Shown: positions 34,497 to 43,474 of the stretch, piece after piece | Numbering within the stretch: position 1 is the stretch's first letter | Layout: every line of letters begins with the position of its first letter | Notes under the pieces: model-generated | Databases searched by the model: none | Told to the model about the DNA's origin: nothing | What the model saw: the letters and a program-made list of their open reading frames with translations, nothing else | NCBI GenBank assembly: GCA_046327915.1 | Contig: JAXLXO010000030.1 | Span: 1 to 64,000 of the forward strand | Length of the DNA: 64,000 nucleotides | Source: VGTK01 sp046327915 | GTDB taxonomy: Bacteria > Desulfobacterota > Binatia > UBA12015 | Direction of reading: 5' to 3' | Translations under genes and position numbers: made by a program

Positions 34497-34526
34497 TTGA
34501 CCGGCGCATGACCGGCTCCCTAGGGT
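34497..34526 (+). promoter_or_regulatory. Probable promoter of PQQ-propeller gene 1
   Basis: TTGACC (34497-34502), 18-base spacer, TAGGGT (34521-34526). Transcription should begin at about 34533, the second of two adjacent GTG codons, so the mRNA is probably leaderless. Confidence 0.6.
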
Positions 34527-34529
34527 CGC

Positions 34530-35867
34530 GTGGTGAGTCGCCGCAGCCCGATCCTCGCGTTGCTCCTCGCCCTGCTCGCGTCTCGCGCGACGCCGACCGG
34601 GGCCGACGATCGCTGCGCCGGCGTGCTGCAGGACGACGTCTGCGCCGAGGCGACCGGCTCGTGCCCCGCCCTGCCGCCGCCCCTCGGCCTCGCGCCGAGC
34701 CCGTGGCCGGTCTTCCAGCACGACGTGCAGCACACCGGCCAGAGCGCGCACGACGGCGCGACCTGCCCGAACGTGGTCTGGACGGCGAAGCTCGCCGGCA
34801 AGGTCCTCGCAGCACCCGCGCTCGGCGGACCGGACGAGGGCGACGCGCTCTTCGTCGCGGCCGCGAAGTATCCGCTCTGCGCGCTCGATCCCGCGAGCGG
34901 CGCGATCCGCTGGTGCGACACCGACCAGCAGGGAAAGCTGCCCGACGTCTCCTCGCCCGCGCTCGGCAACGGCGGCCTCGCCTACGTCGGCACGCGCGAC
35001 AACGACTTCTGGGCGATCGCGGTGCCGCCGCCCGCGGCGAGCAGCGCGATCGTCGCGTGGCGCGAGAAGATCTGCACCGACGGCGACGTCAGCACGCCAC
35101 CGATCCTCGACGACGACGGCGTCGTGTTCATGGGCTCGAACTCGCTCGCCGGCGGCACGCTGATGGCGATGTGTCCGGGCAGCGACCGGCGCGTCAAGTG
35201 GTGCGTCAATCCACTCGGCGGCACGCTGCGCAACGTCTCGCCCGCGCTCAGCCCGAGCCACGACCGCCTCTACGTGACGTATCTCGGTGCCGTGCTGGTC
35301 GCGCTCGATCCGTCGACGGGAGCCGTGCTGTGGCGCGCGACGCTGCAGACGCAGCGCAACAACCTGCGCTCGCCGAACTACACGCCGGTGGTCCATCCGG
35401 TCACCGGGCGCGTCTACGTCGGCCTCGACACCGGGCTCTTCGCGGTCGATCCCGGCCCGCTCGCCGGACCACCGGTCGCGACCATGCTCTACCCGACGCG
35501 CGACCTGCGCGGCGAGCGCATCCAGGCACCTCCCGCGCTCGACGCCGGACGCGGACGCCTGTACTTCGGCGCGTCGCGCGGCAACCGCAGCACGTTCTAC
35601 GCGATCGGCCTCGACGGCACGCTGCTCTGGCAGCGCGACGACCTGGGGAAAGGCCGGTTCCGCAACACGCCGCCGGTGCTCGACGCGAGCGGGCGCGTCT
35701 TCGTCGCGCTCGACCGCTCGGTGTACGCGCTCGACCCCGACGACGGGCACACGCTGTGGCGGCTCGACACGACCTCGAAGATCGCGTCGTCGCCGATCGT
35801 CGCGCCCGGACGGCTCTATCTGGGCACGGCGGGCGGCAGCGTTCTGGCCGTCGGCGACTGCCCGTGA
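34530..35867 (+). CDS. Exported PQQ-type beta-propeller protein 1
   Basis: A 445-residue protein with an N-terminal signal (ILALLLALLASRATPTGAD) and a run of propeller blades with PQQ/BamB-like W motifs: ALDPASGAIRWC, LVALDPSTGAVLW, LFAVDPG and ALDPDDGHTLWRLD. Several Cys (DDRCAGVLQDDVCAE) near the mature N-terminus suggest disulfides. No PQQ-dehydrogenase active-site residues are recognised, so a scaffold or binding role is likelier than catalysis. The start is GTG 34530 or GTG 34533; the promoter favours 34533. It converges on the HTTM gene with 10 bases between stops. Confidence 0.85.
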   Translation: MVSRRSPILALLLALLASRATPTGADDRCAGVLQDDVCAEATGSCPALPPPLGLAPSPWPVFQHDVQHTGQSAHDGATCPNVVWTAKLAGKVLAAPALGGPDEGDALFVAAAKYPLCALDPASGAIRWCDTDQQGKLPDVSSPALGNGGLAYVGTRDNDFWAIAVPPPAASSAIVAWREKICTDGDVSTPPILDDDGVVFMGSNSLAGGTLMAMCPGSDRRVKWCVNPLGGTLRNVSPALSPSHDRLYVTYLGAVLVALDPSTGAVLWRATLQTQRNNLRSPNYTPVVHPVTGRVYVGLDTGLFAVDPGPLAGPPVATMLYPTRDLRGERIQAPPALDAGRGRLYFGASRGNRSTFYAIGLDGTLLWQRDDLGKGRFRNTPPVLDASGRVFVALDRSVYALDPDDGHTLWRLDTTSKIASSPIVAPGRLYLGTAGGSVLAVGDCP

Positions 35868-35877
35868 GCGGACGACG

Positions 35878-36837
35878 TCAGGCCGCGTTCGCGACCCGCG
35901 CGGCCGCGGGCTCGGCGCTGCGCGGCCGGTGCGCCGGCGCGCGATCGAGCAGGCCGCGCCAGGGCAGCCAGAAGACGTAGCAGGCCAGGAACGGGAACGT
36001 GCCGTGCACGCCGAGCAGCGTCGCGATCCCCATCTGCATCGAGAACAGCACGCCGATCACGACGCCGGCGATCGGTCCTCCGAGCAACGCGAGCGGCGCG
36101 CCGGCCTCCGCCGCGATCGTCGCGAACGCGAGCACCGCACACAGAGCGGGGCTCTCGGCGATGCGCAGACCGAGCTCGGGCAGCACGCGGTCGTTCGCGT
36201 AGTGCGGCGCGAGCAGGATCGCGCGCATGTTCTCGGCCGACATCCATGCGAGGCCGCCCTGGCGCAGCTTCGCGATGCCGGCCGCGAAGAAGACCAGCAC
36301 GAGCAGCAGGCGTGCGACCTCGATCGGCCAGCGGTACTCGCCGCTCGGTGCCGGACGCGGCACGCGGCGACGGCGGCGCAGCAGCGCATCGAGCGACCAC
36401 GCGTCACCGGATCGCGCGAGTGCCAGCACGCCCAGCGTCAAGACCAGCAGCCCGCTCCAGTGGTCGATCTTGCCGAAGCACTGCGGCAGGCCGAGGACGT
36501 ACACGCCGAGCACGAAGGCGCAGATGCTCGCGGCCCGCGTGCACGACCCGACGCAGGCGAGCAGCAGCGACGCGCGCCACGCGGCGTCGAGCAGCGCCAG
36601 CACGGCGGGCGACGCGACGCCGAGGTGCAGCAGCGCGAACAGGTCGGTCGGCATCCAGAACACCTTCGGCACCGCCGCCCACGACGGGCTGTCCACGTCG
36701 GGTGCGACGCGCACGAGGAGCGTCGCGAAGAAGATCGCGCGACAGAGCCCGAGCGCGTCGGGCGCGGCCGGTGCGAACCAGCGCGCGTCGAGCGCCCGCA
36801 GAAGGTGCCTTCGCGAAAGCCCGTCGCCGAGCCTCAT
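35878..36837 (-). CDS. HTTM domain membrane protein
   Basis: A 319-residue integral membrane protein of the HTTM group (horizontally transferred transmembrane domain, related to vitamin K-dependent gamma-carboxylase). Visible features are an N-terminal ARWFAPAAPDALGLCRAIFF helix, KIDHWSG in a loop, FFAAGIAKLRQGGLAWM, and several further hydrophobic spans. Bacterial members are uncharacterised. ATG 36837 overlaps the stop of the upstream gene (ATGA), so the two are translated together. The C-terminal Arg/Ala tail is cytoplasmic and not conserved. Confidence 0.85.
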   Translation of the reverse strand: MRLGDGLSRRHLLRALDARWFAPAAPDALGLCRAIFFATLLVRVAPDVDSPSWAAVPKVFWMPTDLFALLHLGVASPAVLALLDAAWRASLLLACVGSCTRAASICAFVLGVYVLGLPQCFGKIDHWSGLLVLTLGVLALARSGDAWSLDALLRRRRRVPRPAPSGEYRWPIEVARLLLVLVFFAAGIAKLRQGGLAWMSAENMRAILLAPHYANDRVLPELGLRIAESPALCAVLAFATIAAEAGAPLALLGGPIAGVVIGVLFSMQMGIATLLGVHGTFPFLACYVFWLPWRGLLDRAPAHRPRSAEPAAARVANAA

Positions 36838-37358
36838 CGCGACACCTCGGCGATGCGACGCCGCACGAACGGCACGGAGCGGTTGGCGGCACCGCTCTCG
36901 AGCGGCCACACCAGCTCTTCGTACCGCAGCATCTCGAGCGGCGGACCATCGTGGACGCCGGCGACGCGAAGCGCCTCGTAGCGGTCGAGGCACGCGACGA
37001 GCGCCGCGCGGCGTGCCTCCGGTCCGTCCGCACGGCGGCCGAGACGGCGGAACGCGGTCATGAGGCGCGCCTCGTGAAACGGCGGCAGGTGGACCGGCAC
37101 GACGAGGTCGATCTCGTGTCCGTCGTGCACCCCGACGAGCCGCTTCAGGCGGACGTCGGGCGCGCGCAGCTCGGCGAACATCGAGTAGCTGGACATGGGC
37201 CAGTGGTCGCCGTCGCGCACGACGTCGACGGCCCAGGCCGCGACGACGAGCGCGACCAGCGTCAAGACCAGCCGGCGCCGCACGCGGACCAGCGACGGCA
37301 CCGCGCCGGGGGCGTGCGGGGTCGCGGACGCTGCGCTGCGACGCTCGGCGAAGGGCAT
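36834..37358 (-). CDS. Membrane-anchored partner of HTTM protein
   Basis: A 174-residue protein with one transmembrane helix (residues ~29-46, LVLTLVALVVAAWAVDVV). The following WPMSSYSMFAEL segment is a pattern I associate with proteins encoded beside HTTM genes. The rest is a soluble, probably periplasmic domain with a LRYEELVWPLE strand. No enzyme motif is seen. Its stop overlaps the HTTM start by four bases, so a complex is likely (inference). The upstream promoter reads TTGAAA-N18-TAGCGT with a leader of about 65 bases. The start is ATG 37358. Confidence 0.75.
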   Translation of the reverse strand: MPFAERRSAASATPHAPGAVPSLVRVRRRLVLTLVALVVAAWAVDVVRDGDHWPMSSYSMFAELRAPDVRLKRLVGVHDGHEIDLVVPVHLPPFHEARLMTAFRRLGRRADGPEARRAALVACLDRYEALRVAGVHDGPPLEMLRYEELVWPLESGAANRSVPFVRRRIAEVSR

Positions 37359-37429
37359 CGGGGTGGTTCCTGGTCTGCGGCTCGCCGCGAGCGTGCGACG
37401 AGGCGCCGGTGCCGTTCCGGCGCAGCGAC

Positions 37430-37459
37430 ACGCTAGGCCGCGTGCCGTGCCGCTTTCAA
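37430..37459 (-). promoter_or_regulatory. Probable promoter of the HTTM operon
   Basis: On the minus strand TTGAAA (37459-37454), an 18-base spacer and TAGCGT (37435-37430) match the promoter pattern seen elsewhere in the window. It lies 72 bases before the first gene. Confidence 0.6.
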
Positions 37460-37611
37460 GTCAAAGTTTTCGGCCGCGCACTTTCCGGTTCCGGGACAAC
37501 CGGCCTCCGGGCATCGCCCGGACGCAGGCCGGGGAGGCTGCAGGCGCGCCCCTGCGACCGGTCGGCGGCCGCGCGTGGCGAAGGTATCCGGGTGGGCTAG
37601 AAAGGGAGCCG

Positions 37612-39249
37612 ATGGAAGACACCGCCCCACCCGCGTCGCCCGCCCCGGCCCCGCCCGCCGACCTCGCGTTCGGCGCGTTCAGCGACCGCGGCCCCTGGGT
37701 GGTGGACCTCTCCCATCTGCCGTGGCGCGCCGACACGGTGGCGCTGCGCGCCGCCGCGCGCGCGGAGGTCCCGGTGCTGACGAAGAAGCGCCGTCTGCCG
37801 CCGCTGCGCCGCTTCCTCGAGGCCGGCGGACTCGTCGGTGCGGCGCTCGCCGGCTGGCGGCTGCGCGAGTACCGGAAGGAAGGCGGACCCGAGTCGCGTG
37901 CGGGCCTGTCGCGCCGCCTGCGCAAGGCGTTCGAGCGCCTCGGTCCGGCGTACATCAAGCTCGGACAGATCGTGTCGTCGGGCCAGGGCATCTTCCCCGA
38001 CGAGCTGGTCGAGGAGTTCAAGCTGTGCCGCGACCAGGTGCCGCCCGAGCCCTTCGAGACCGTGCGTCGCGTGGTCGAGGAGGACCTCGGCGGCCCGCTC
38101 GAGGAAGTCTTCGCGAGCTTCGACCGCCAGTGCCTCGCCGCGGCCTCGATCGCGCAGGTGCACGCGGCGACCCTGAAGACCGGCGAAGAGGTCGTGGTGA
38201 AGGTGCAGCGTCCGTCGGTCGCGCGCCTCGTCCGCCTCGACATCGAGGCGATGGCGTGGATCGCGCCGTACCTCGTCGGCAAGATCCCGGTCGCGGCGCT
38301 CGCGAACCCGCCGGCGCTGGTCGAGCTCTTCGCCGAGACCATCGTCGAGGAGCTCGACTTCCGCCTCGAAGCCGAGAACATGCTCGACATCGCGCAGGTG
38401 CTGCGCGACGCGCAGCAGACCGTGATCGTCGTGCCGCGTCCGCACCCGACGCTGGTCACGCGGCGCGTGCTGGTCATGGAGCGCCTGCGCGGCTTCAAGT
38501 ACGAGGACGTCGACGCGATGCGCGCGGCCGGCATCGACACCGAAGCCGTCCTGCGCTCGATGCTGATCTGCTTCCTCGAAGGCGCGATGATCTACGGCGT
38601 CTTCCACGGCGACCTGCACGGCGGCAACCTCTTCGTCATGGAGGACGGCCGCGTCGCGCTCTTCGACTACGGCATGACCGGCCGCATGAACGACAAGGAG
38701 CGCACCGCGTTCCTGCGCATGATGATGACCGGCGCGGTCAACGACGTGAAGGGACAGCTCGCCGCGTTCCGCGATCTCGGTGCGCTGCCCGAGGACGTCG
38801 ACATCCGCGGCCTGATCCGCGATCTCAAGATCGACCAGCCGGTGCGCGACCCCACGAAGATGTCGGGCGAGGAGCTGATCGGCGAGATCCGCGAAGTGCT
38901 GAAGGCGTTGCTGTCGCGCGGCGCGAAGCTGCCCAAGCACCTCATGCTCTACGTCAAGAACATGATCTTCATCGACGGGGCGATCGTGCGCCTCGCGCCG
39001 GACATCGACCTCTTCTCCGAGGTGGGCAAGGTCTACGGCTACTTCGCGATGCGGCACGGCGCGCGCATCATGAGCGAGATCGGCTTCGACGCGGTGTCGA
39101 ACGCGTTCGACCCGACCACGCTGCGCGCGCAGCTGGGACTCGAGGACGGCGTCGACACGCTGTCGCACCGCGAGCTGCGCGAGCGCCGCAACCTGATCCA
39201 GAAGCGCGTCGAGGACGCCGGCGGACTGCCCGTCGTCGACGAGAAATGA
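37612..39249 (+). CDS. ABC1/UbiB family atypical kinase
   Basis: A 545-residue UbiB/ADCK-type protein-kinase-like ATPase, needed in other bacteria for ubiquinone synthesis. The family KxGQ motif is YIKLGQIVSS with Lys116. The Ala-rich nucleotide loop is AAASIAQVHAA, the VAIK-like strand is VVVKVQRP, the catalytic loop is HGDLHGGN (from His332), and the metal-binding motif is LFDYGM. A C-terminal hydrophobic region near FIDGAIVRL is present but classical UbiB membrane helices are weak. GGGAG precedes ATG 37612. The next gene begins 11 bases after the stop, so it is co-transcribed with the decarboxylase-like gene. Confidence 0.92.
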   Translation: MEDTAPPASPAPAPPADLAFGAFSDRGPWVVDLSHLPWRADTVALRAAARAEVPVLTKKRRLPPLRRFLEAGGLVGAALAGWRLREYRKEGGPESRAGLSRRLRKAFERLGPAYIKLGQIVSSGQGIFPDELVEEFKLCRDQVPPEPFETVRRVVEEDLGGPLEEVFASFDRQCLAAASIAQVHAATLKTGEEVVVKVQRPSVARLVRLDIEAMAWIAPYLVGKIPVAALANPPALVELFAETIVEELDFRLEAENMLDIAQVLRDAQQTVIVVPRPHPTLVTRRVLVMERLRGFKYEDVDAMRAAGIDTEAVLRSMLICFLEGAMIYGVFHGDLHGGNLFVMEDGRVALFDYGMTGRMNDKERTAFLRMMMTGAVNDVKGQLAAFRDLGALPEDVDIRGLIRDLKIDQPVRDPTKMSGEELIGEIREVLKALLSRGAKLPKHLMLYVKNMIFIDGAIVRLAPDIDLFSEVGKVYGYFAMRHGARIMSEIGFDAVSNAFDPTTLRAQLGLEDGVDTLSHRELRERRNLIQKRVEDAGGLPVVDEK

Positions 39250-39259
39250 GGAGCGGACC

Positions 39260-40027
39260 ATGGTCATGAACGGCAGCGCCGCGCACTCGGAACGGCACGA
39301 GGGCTACGTCTTCCAGGGCCGCACCGTCACGATGCCGGTCGAGGTGCGCGACGCGTCGTCGGGTGCGGTGACGTATCTCGTGAACGCGAGCGTTGCGCGC
39401 TCGCTGCTGCCCGGCCCCGAGCTCGACGTGGTCGAGCTGTTTCCGGGACAGGCGCTGTTCTCCATCGCGATGATCGACTACCGCGACAACGACCTCGGCG
39501 ACTACAACGAGGTGTCGCTCGCCTTCTTCGTGCGGAAGAAGGGCGAGAAGCCCGCGCTCGGCGTGCCGTACCTCGGCAGCGTCGTCGATCTGTTCCGCAA
39601 CTCGCTCGCCACCTGGATCTGGAAGCTGCCGGTCGACCAGAGCTTCACCTGCGACGCCGGCCGCGGCATCTGGGGCTTCCCGAAGACCGTCGAGCAGATC
39701 GACTTCGAGGACGCCGGCGGACGCCGCACCTGCCGCCTCGTCATGGACGGCCAGCACGTGCTCACGCTGAGCGTGCCGCGCGGCGGCACGCGCTCGCTGC
39801 CCGAGGCGCCGATGACGACGTACAGCTACGTCGACGGCGCGCTGCACCACACGACGTTCACGCCGAAGGCCAGCGGCGTCGGCTTCGGGCTCGGCGGCGC
39901 GGACCTCATCCTCGGCACGCACCCGATCGCCGACACGCTGCGCGCGCTCGGTCTGCCGCGCACCGCGCTGATGAACGTGTGGATGGAGCACCAGAGCGCG
40001 CGCTTCGAGACGCCGGCGCGGGTGTGA
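39260..40027 (+). CDS. Acetoacetate decarboxylase family protein
   Basis: A 255-residue member of the acetoacetate decarboxylase fold (PF06314). The Schiff-base Lys lies in GIWGFPKTVEQI, matching the Pro-Lys of characterised enzymes, and FSIAMIDYRDNDLGDYNEV is the preceding conserved block containing acidic residues. Homologues include decarboxylases and aldolase-dehydratases, so the reaction is uncertain. ATG 39260 follows GAGGAGCGGACC. Its stop overlaps the GTG of the next gene (GTGA). Placement after UbiB suggests an operon, but no common pathway is evident. Confidence 0.88.
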   Translation: MVMNGSAAHSERHEGYVFQGRTVTMPVEVRDASSGAVTYLVNASVARSLLPGPELDVVELFPGQALFSIAMIDYRDNDLGDYNEVSLAFFVRKKGEKPALGVPYLGSVVDLFRNSLATWIWKLPVDQSFTCDAGRGIWGFPKTVEQIDFEDAGGRRTCRLVMDGQHVLTLSVPRGGTRSLPEAPMTTYSYVDGALHHTTFTPKASGVGFGLGGADLILGTHPIADTLRALGLPRTALMNVWMEHQSARFETPARV

Positions 40028-42744
40028 CGACGCTGCGCTCCGCGATGCTCGTCGCCACGCTGGCTGCGCTCGCCGCGGCGAGCGAGGCACGCGCGTGGCA
40101 GGCGCGCGTCGGCGGCGTGCGCAGCCTCGCGGACGACGGTCCGACCATCGCGGCGGACGGGCGCGGCGACTTCTTCGCGATCGAGAGCGGCGCTGTCGTC
40201 AAGCATCGCGGTGCGACCGGGACCGTCGCGTGGCGCGTGCCGCTCGAGCCGTTCGTCGACCGCGACTTCTCGCGGCTCTCGGCGCTTGCCGCGGATGCGC
40301 AGGGTGACGTGGTGGTGGTCGGCGCACTGCCGGCGGAGCGTCCCGACGACTACGCCCCGCACGACGCCGTCGCGTTCAAGCTGTCGGGCGTGAACGGACG
40401 CGTGCTGTGGCGGACCGGACTCTTCCCGGCCGGACGTCCCGACAGCGCGGCCGGCGCCGTCGCGGTGGATCCCGCGGGCGACGTCGTGCTGCTGGCATCG
40501 CGCGGCGAGCAGAGCTTCGCGATGAAGCTCGACGGCGCGAGCGGCACCGCCGTCTGGTCGCGGCCGCTCACGGACGAGCGCGGGATCGGGCTGCGGGCGT
40601 TCCTGCTTGGCGTCGATGCCGCGGGCCGCATCGTGGTGGCCGGCGACCACCCGGACCCGATCCTGCAGCGCACGACGTACGACGTCGCCGGTCTGGACCC
40701 CGCGTCGGGCGACACGCGATGGCAATGGATGATCGAGCCCGTGAGCGACGGCGTTGCACGGGGCCTCGCCCTCGCACCCGACGGAACGGCGATCGCGACC
40801 ACGGCGGCCGATTCGGCCACCGGCACCGACGCCCTGGTGGTCGCGCTCGATGCGACGACCGGCGCGCCGCGCTGGCAGCGCACGCTGGACGACCACGCGT
40901 ACGACTACCCGATCGCGGTCGCGACCGACGACGCCGGCAACGTCTTCCTCGGCGGCACCACCTACGACGGCGGTCCGGGCGGATCGGGCGGCTTCGTGAC
41001 CGCGCTCGACGCGGACGGCCGCGACCTCTGGAGCCTCGCCTTCCCGGCCGAGCCACCGACCATCGCCAACTCGGTCGACACCCTCGCCCACGTGAACGGC
41101 ACGATCGTCTTCGGCGGCAGCTTCGGGAACTCCGGCAACCAGTCCGGTTCGTTCGCCGCGATCGCGGTTTACCCTGCGACGGGACGGCAGCGCTGGCGGA
41201 TCGACATTCCGCAGGATCCGGCGGTGGATGGCGGCAGCGCCTTCACCGGTGCCGTGGCGGTCGGCGCAGGCCTCCTGCTCGGTGGCGTCGTCGACACGCA
41301 GAGCACGCGCAACGACGACGTCCTGCTGCGCGTCGACGCGATCACCGGCGCCGAGGACTGGCGCACGATCCGGAACGACACCGCGGCGACCAACGACAGT
41401 GCCGTCGCGGTGTCGATCGACCCGCACGACGACGTCGTGGTCGCTGGAACGATCGGCACGGCGGCACAGGACGACGACGTGCTGGTCGTCAAGTACGCAG
41501 GCCAGGACGGACACGAGATCTGGCGCGCGACGATCGACGGCGAGCTGCCGTTCGAGGCCGGTGAGTACGCGACCGCCGCCGCGACCGATGCGAGCGGCGA
41601 CGTCTTCGTCGTCGGCCGCCTGTTCAACTACGACCGCCGGTACCCCGGCGTGCCGGGCATCGACTCGACGATCGTCAAGCTCGACGGCCGCGACGGCACG
41701 GAGCTCTGGCGGCGCTCGTTCCTCGCGCCGAACGGCGTCCCGGTCGGCGCGCTGCGGGTGCTGCCGGAAGGCGACCCGGTCCTCGCCGGCCGGCTCGACG
41801 ACGGGTACGACGCGAGCGTCGTCCGGCTCGATGGTCGCACCGGTGAAGACGTTTGGCGCAGCGCGCTCGCAGCGCGCGCCGCCGGTGGCGCCAACGGCAT
41901 CGGCTCCGCGGCTGGCGTCGGCGAGACCCAGCCCGGTCTTCGCCTCGAGCAGGACGGTGCGGGCCGGATCGTCTTGAACCACGGACAAGGCGTCACCTCG
42001 CTCGACGCGGCCGACGGCCGGATCGCATGGCAGACGACGCCGGACGCCCTCTTCGTCGATGCGCTGGCGCTCGATCCACGCGGCGACGTGCTGCTCGCCG
42101 GCTCGTACCCGGGACTTCGCGTCGTCAAGCTCGCGAGCAGCGACGGGCACGAGCTCTGGCGTGCGATCTACGGCGTCGCGGACCTGCCGAACGGCTCGGA
42201 GCCCGTCGTCACCGCGGACGCTTCGGGCGACGTCCTGCTCGCGCTGAACGGCGGGAGCACGCGCCATCCGAGCCTGGTCGCGACGAAGCTCGACGGCGAC
42301 ACCGGCGCCACGCGCTGGGCACGCACCGTCACCGGTCGCCTCGGCGGACACGCCAATGCGGCGGCCGCGACCGACGGCGGCGACCTCGTCGTCGCAGGCT
42401 GGCTCGAGAGCGTCACCGGAGTCCGCGAGCTCGCGGTCCTCCGCCTGCGCGGCGCGACCGGGACGACGCTCTGGCAGCGGCGCATCGTCAGCGGCGCGGG
42501 CGACAACGCGGCGTTCGCCGTCGCGCTCGACTCGACGCAGAACGTGGTCGCAATCGGAACGACCTTCGACGCGTTCTCCGGACAGGACGCGACCACGGTC
42601 AAGCTCGACGGCAGGAACGGCAGCCTGTCCGCAGGTGATGCGCGCGCCGACTGCCCGTCGCTGCCGCGCCTTCCCGCATCCCGGGGAACATCGCGTTCCG
42701 TGGCAGGCGCGCCGGCGGAGCCCTGCCGCCGTCTCGGGCGCTGA
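40024..42744 (+). CDS. Exported PQQ-type beta-propeller protein 2
   Basis: A 906-residue protein. A signal sequence (MLVATLAALAAASEARAW) follows the GTG start at 40024, which overlaps the decarboxylase stop by four bases. The body is built of about 14-16 blades with repeating strands such as GDVVVVGAL, SGTAVWSRPL, DATTGAPRWQRTL, NVFLGGTTYD and DDVLVVKYAG, each containing a Trp-Arg or Leu-Trp pair. This fits one or two PQQ/SBBP-like propellers. No enzymatic residues are recognised. It is probably secreted or periplasmic. The DUF938 gene starts 12 bases after its stop. Confidence 0.85.
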   Translation: MTTLRSAMLVATLAALAAASEARAWQARVGGVRSLADDGPTIAADGRGDFFAIESGAVVKHRGATGTVAWRVPLEPFVDRDFSRLSALAADAQGDVVVVGALPAERPDDYAPHDAVAFKLSGVNGRVLWRTGLFPAGRPDSAAGAVAVDPAGDVVLLASRGEQSFAMKLDGASGTAVWSRPLTDERGIGLRAFLLGVDAAGRIVVAGDHPDPILQRTTYDVAGLDPASGDTRWQWMIEPVSDGVARGLALAPDGTAIATTAADSATGTDALVVALDATTGAPRWQRTLDDHAYDYPIAVATDDAGNVFLGGTTYDGGPGGSGGFVTALDADGRDLWSLAFPAEPPTIANSVDTLAHVNGTIVFGGSFGNSGNQSGSFAAIAVYPATGRQRWRIDIPQDPAVDGGSAFTGAVAVGAGLLLGGVVDTQSTRNDDVLLRVDAITGAEDWRTIRNDTAATNDSAVAVSIDPHDDVVVAGTIGTAAQDDDVLVVKYAGQDGHEIWRATIDGELPFEAGEYATAAATDASGDVFVVGRLFNYDRRYPGVPGIDSTIVKLDGRDGTELWRRSFLAPNGVPVGALRVLPEGDPVLAGRLDDGYDASVVRLDGRTGEDVWRSALAARAAGGANGIGSAAGVGETQPGLRLEQDGAGRIVLNHGQGVTSLDAADGRIAWQTTPDALFVDALALDPRGDVLLAGSYPGLRVVKLASSDGHELWRAIYGVADLPNGSEPVVTADASGDVLLALNGGSTRHPSLVATKLDGDTGATRWARTVTGRLGGHANAAAATDGGDLVVAGWLESVTGVRELAVLRLRGATGTTLWQRRIVSGAGDNAAFAVALDSTQNVVAIGTTFDAFSGQDATTVKLDGRNGSLSAGDARADCPSLPRLPASRGTSRSVAGAPAEPCRRLGR

Positions 42745-42756
42745 GAACGCACTCCG

Positions 42757-43383
42757 ATGGCCGACGCCCGCCGCCACGCACCCGCCGCAGAGCGCAACCG
42801 CGAGCCGATCCTCGGCGTGCTGCGCCGCGTCCTGCCGGCGCGCGGCGTCGTGCTCGAGATCGCGAGCGGCACCGGCCAGCACGTCGCGCACTTCGCGGCG
42901 ACGCTGCGCGATCTCGCGTTCCAGCCGAGCGATCGCACGGATCAGGACTTCGCATCGATCCGCGCGTGGTGCGCGGCTGCGAAGCTCACGAACGTCCGAG
43001 CGCCGATCGTGCTGGACGTCACGGCCGATCCGTGGCCCGATGCCGTCGACACGGTGGACGCGATCCTCAACGCGAACATGATCCACATCGCACCGTGGGA
43101 AGCGTGCCTCGGCCTGATGCGCGGCGCGGGCGCGCACCTCGCACCGGGCGGCGTGCTCGTCACCTACGGTCCGTACAAGCTCGGCGGCGTCCACACCGCG
43201 CCCACCAACGAGGCGTTCGACCTCGACCTGCGCGCGCGCGATCCGCGCTGGGGCGTACGCGATCTCGACGACGTCGCGCGCGTCGCCGCGGAGCACGGGC
43301 TCGTCCTCGAGGAGCGCGTGGCGATGCCGGCGAACAACCTCACGGTCGTGTTCCGCCGCGCGGACGCCCGCACGAGCGTCTGA
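42757..43383 (+). CDS. DUF938 class I methyltransferase-like protein
   Basis: A 208-residue DUF938 protein. The N-terminal APAAERNREPILGVL, SAM motif I VLEIASGTGQH, the FQPSDRTDQDFASI acidic strand and NANMIHIAPWEACLGLM are diagnostic. The family has a methyltransferase fold and no assigned substrate. It is the last gene of the overlapping UbiB, decarboxylase, propeller cluster. The C-terminal MPANNLTVVFRR strand completes the fold, so it is full length. The start is ATG 42757; no strong ribosome site, so translation may depend on the upstream gene. Confidence 0.9.
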   Translation: MADARRHAPAAERNREPILGVLRRVLPARGVVLEIASGTGQHVAHFAATLRDLAFQPSDRTDQDFASIRAWCAAAKLTNVRAPIVLDVTADPWPDAVDTVDAILNANMIHIAPWEACLGLMRGAGAHLAPGGVLVTYGPYKLGGVHTAPTNEAFDLDLRARDPRWGVRDLDDVARVAAEHGLVLEERVAMPANNLTVVFRRADARTSV

Positions 43384-43474
43384 TCCGCCGGTTCGCGCCG
43401 TTTGCCGCTTGTCCGGGGCGCGACGCCTCGGATATCGCAGACGCGCACCCTGCCCCGGCCACAGGAGCTCCACG

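Noticed and set aside
36438..37270. TTGACG strings inside the HTTM genes as promoters
   Set aside because: They are in-frame Leu-Thr codons within transmembrane helices, with no matching -10 box.
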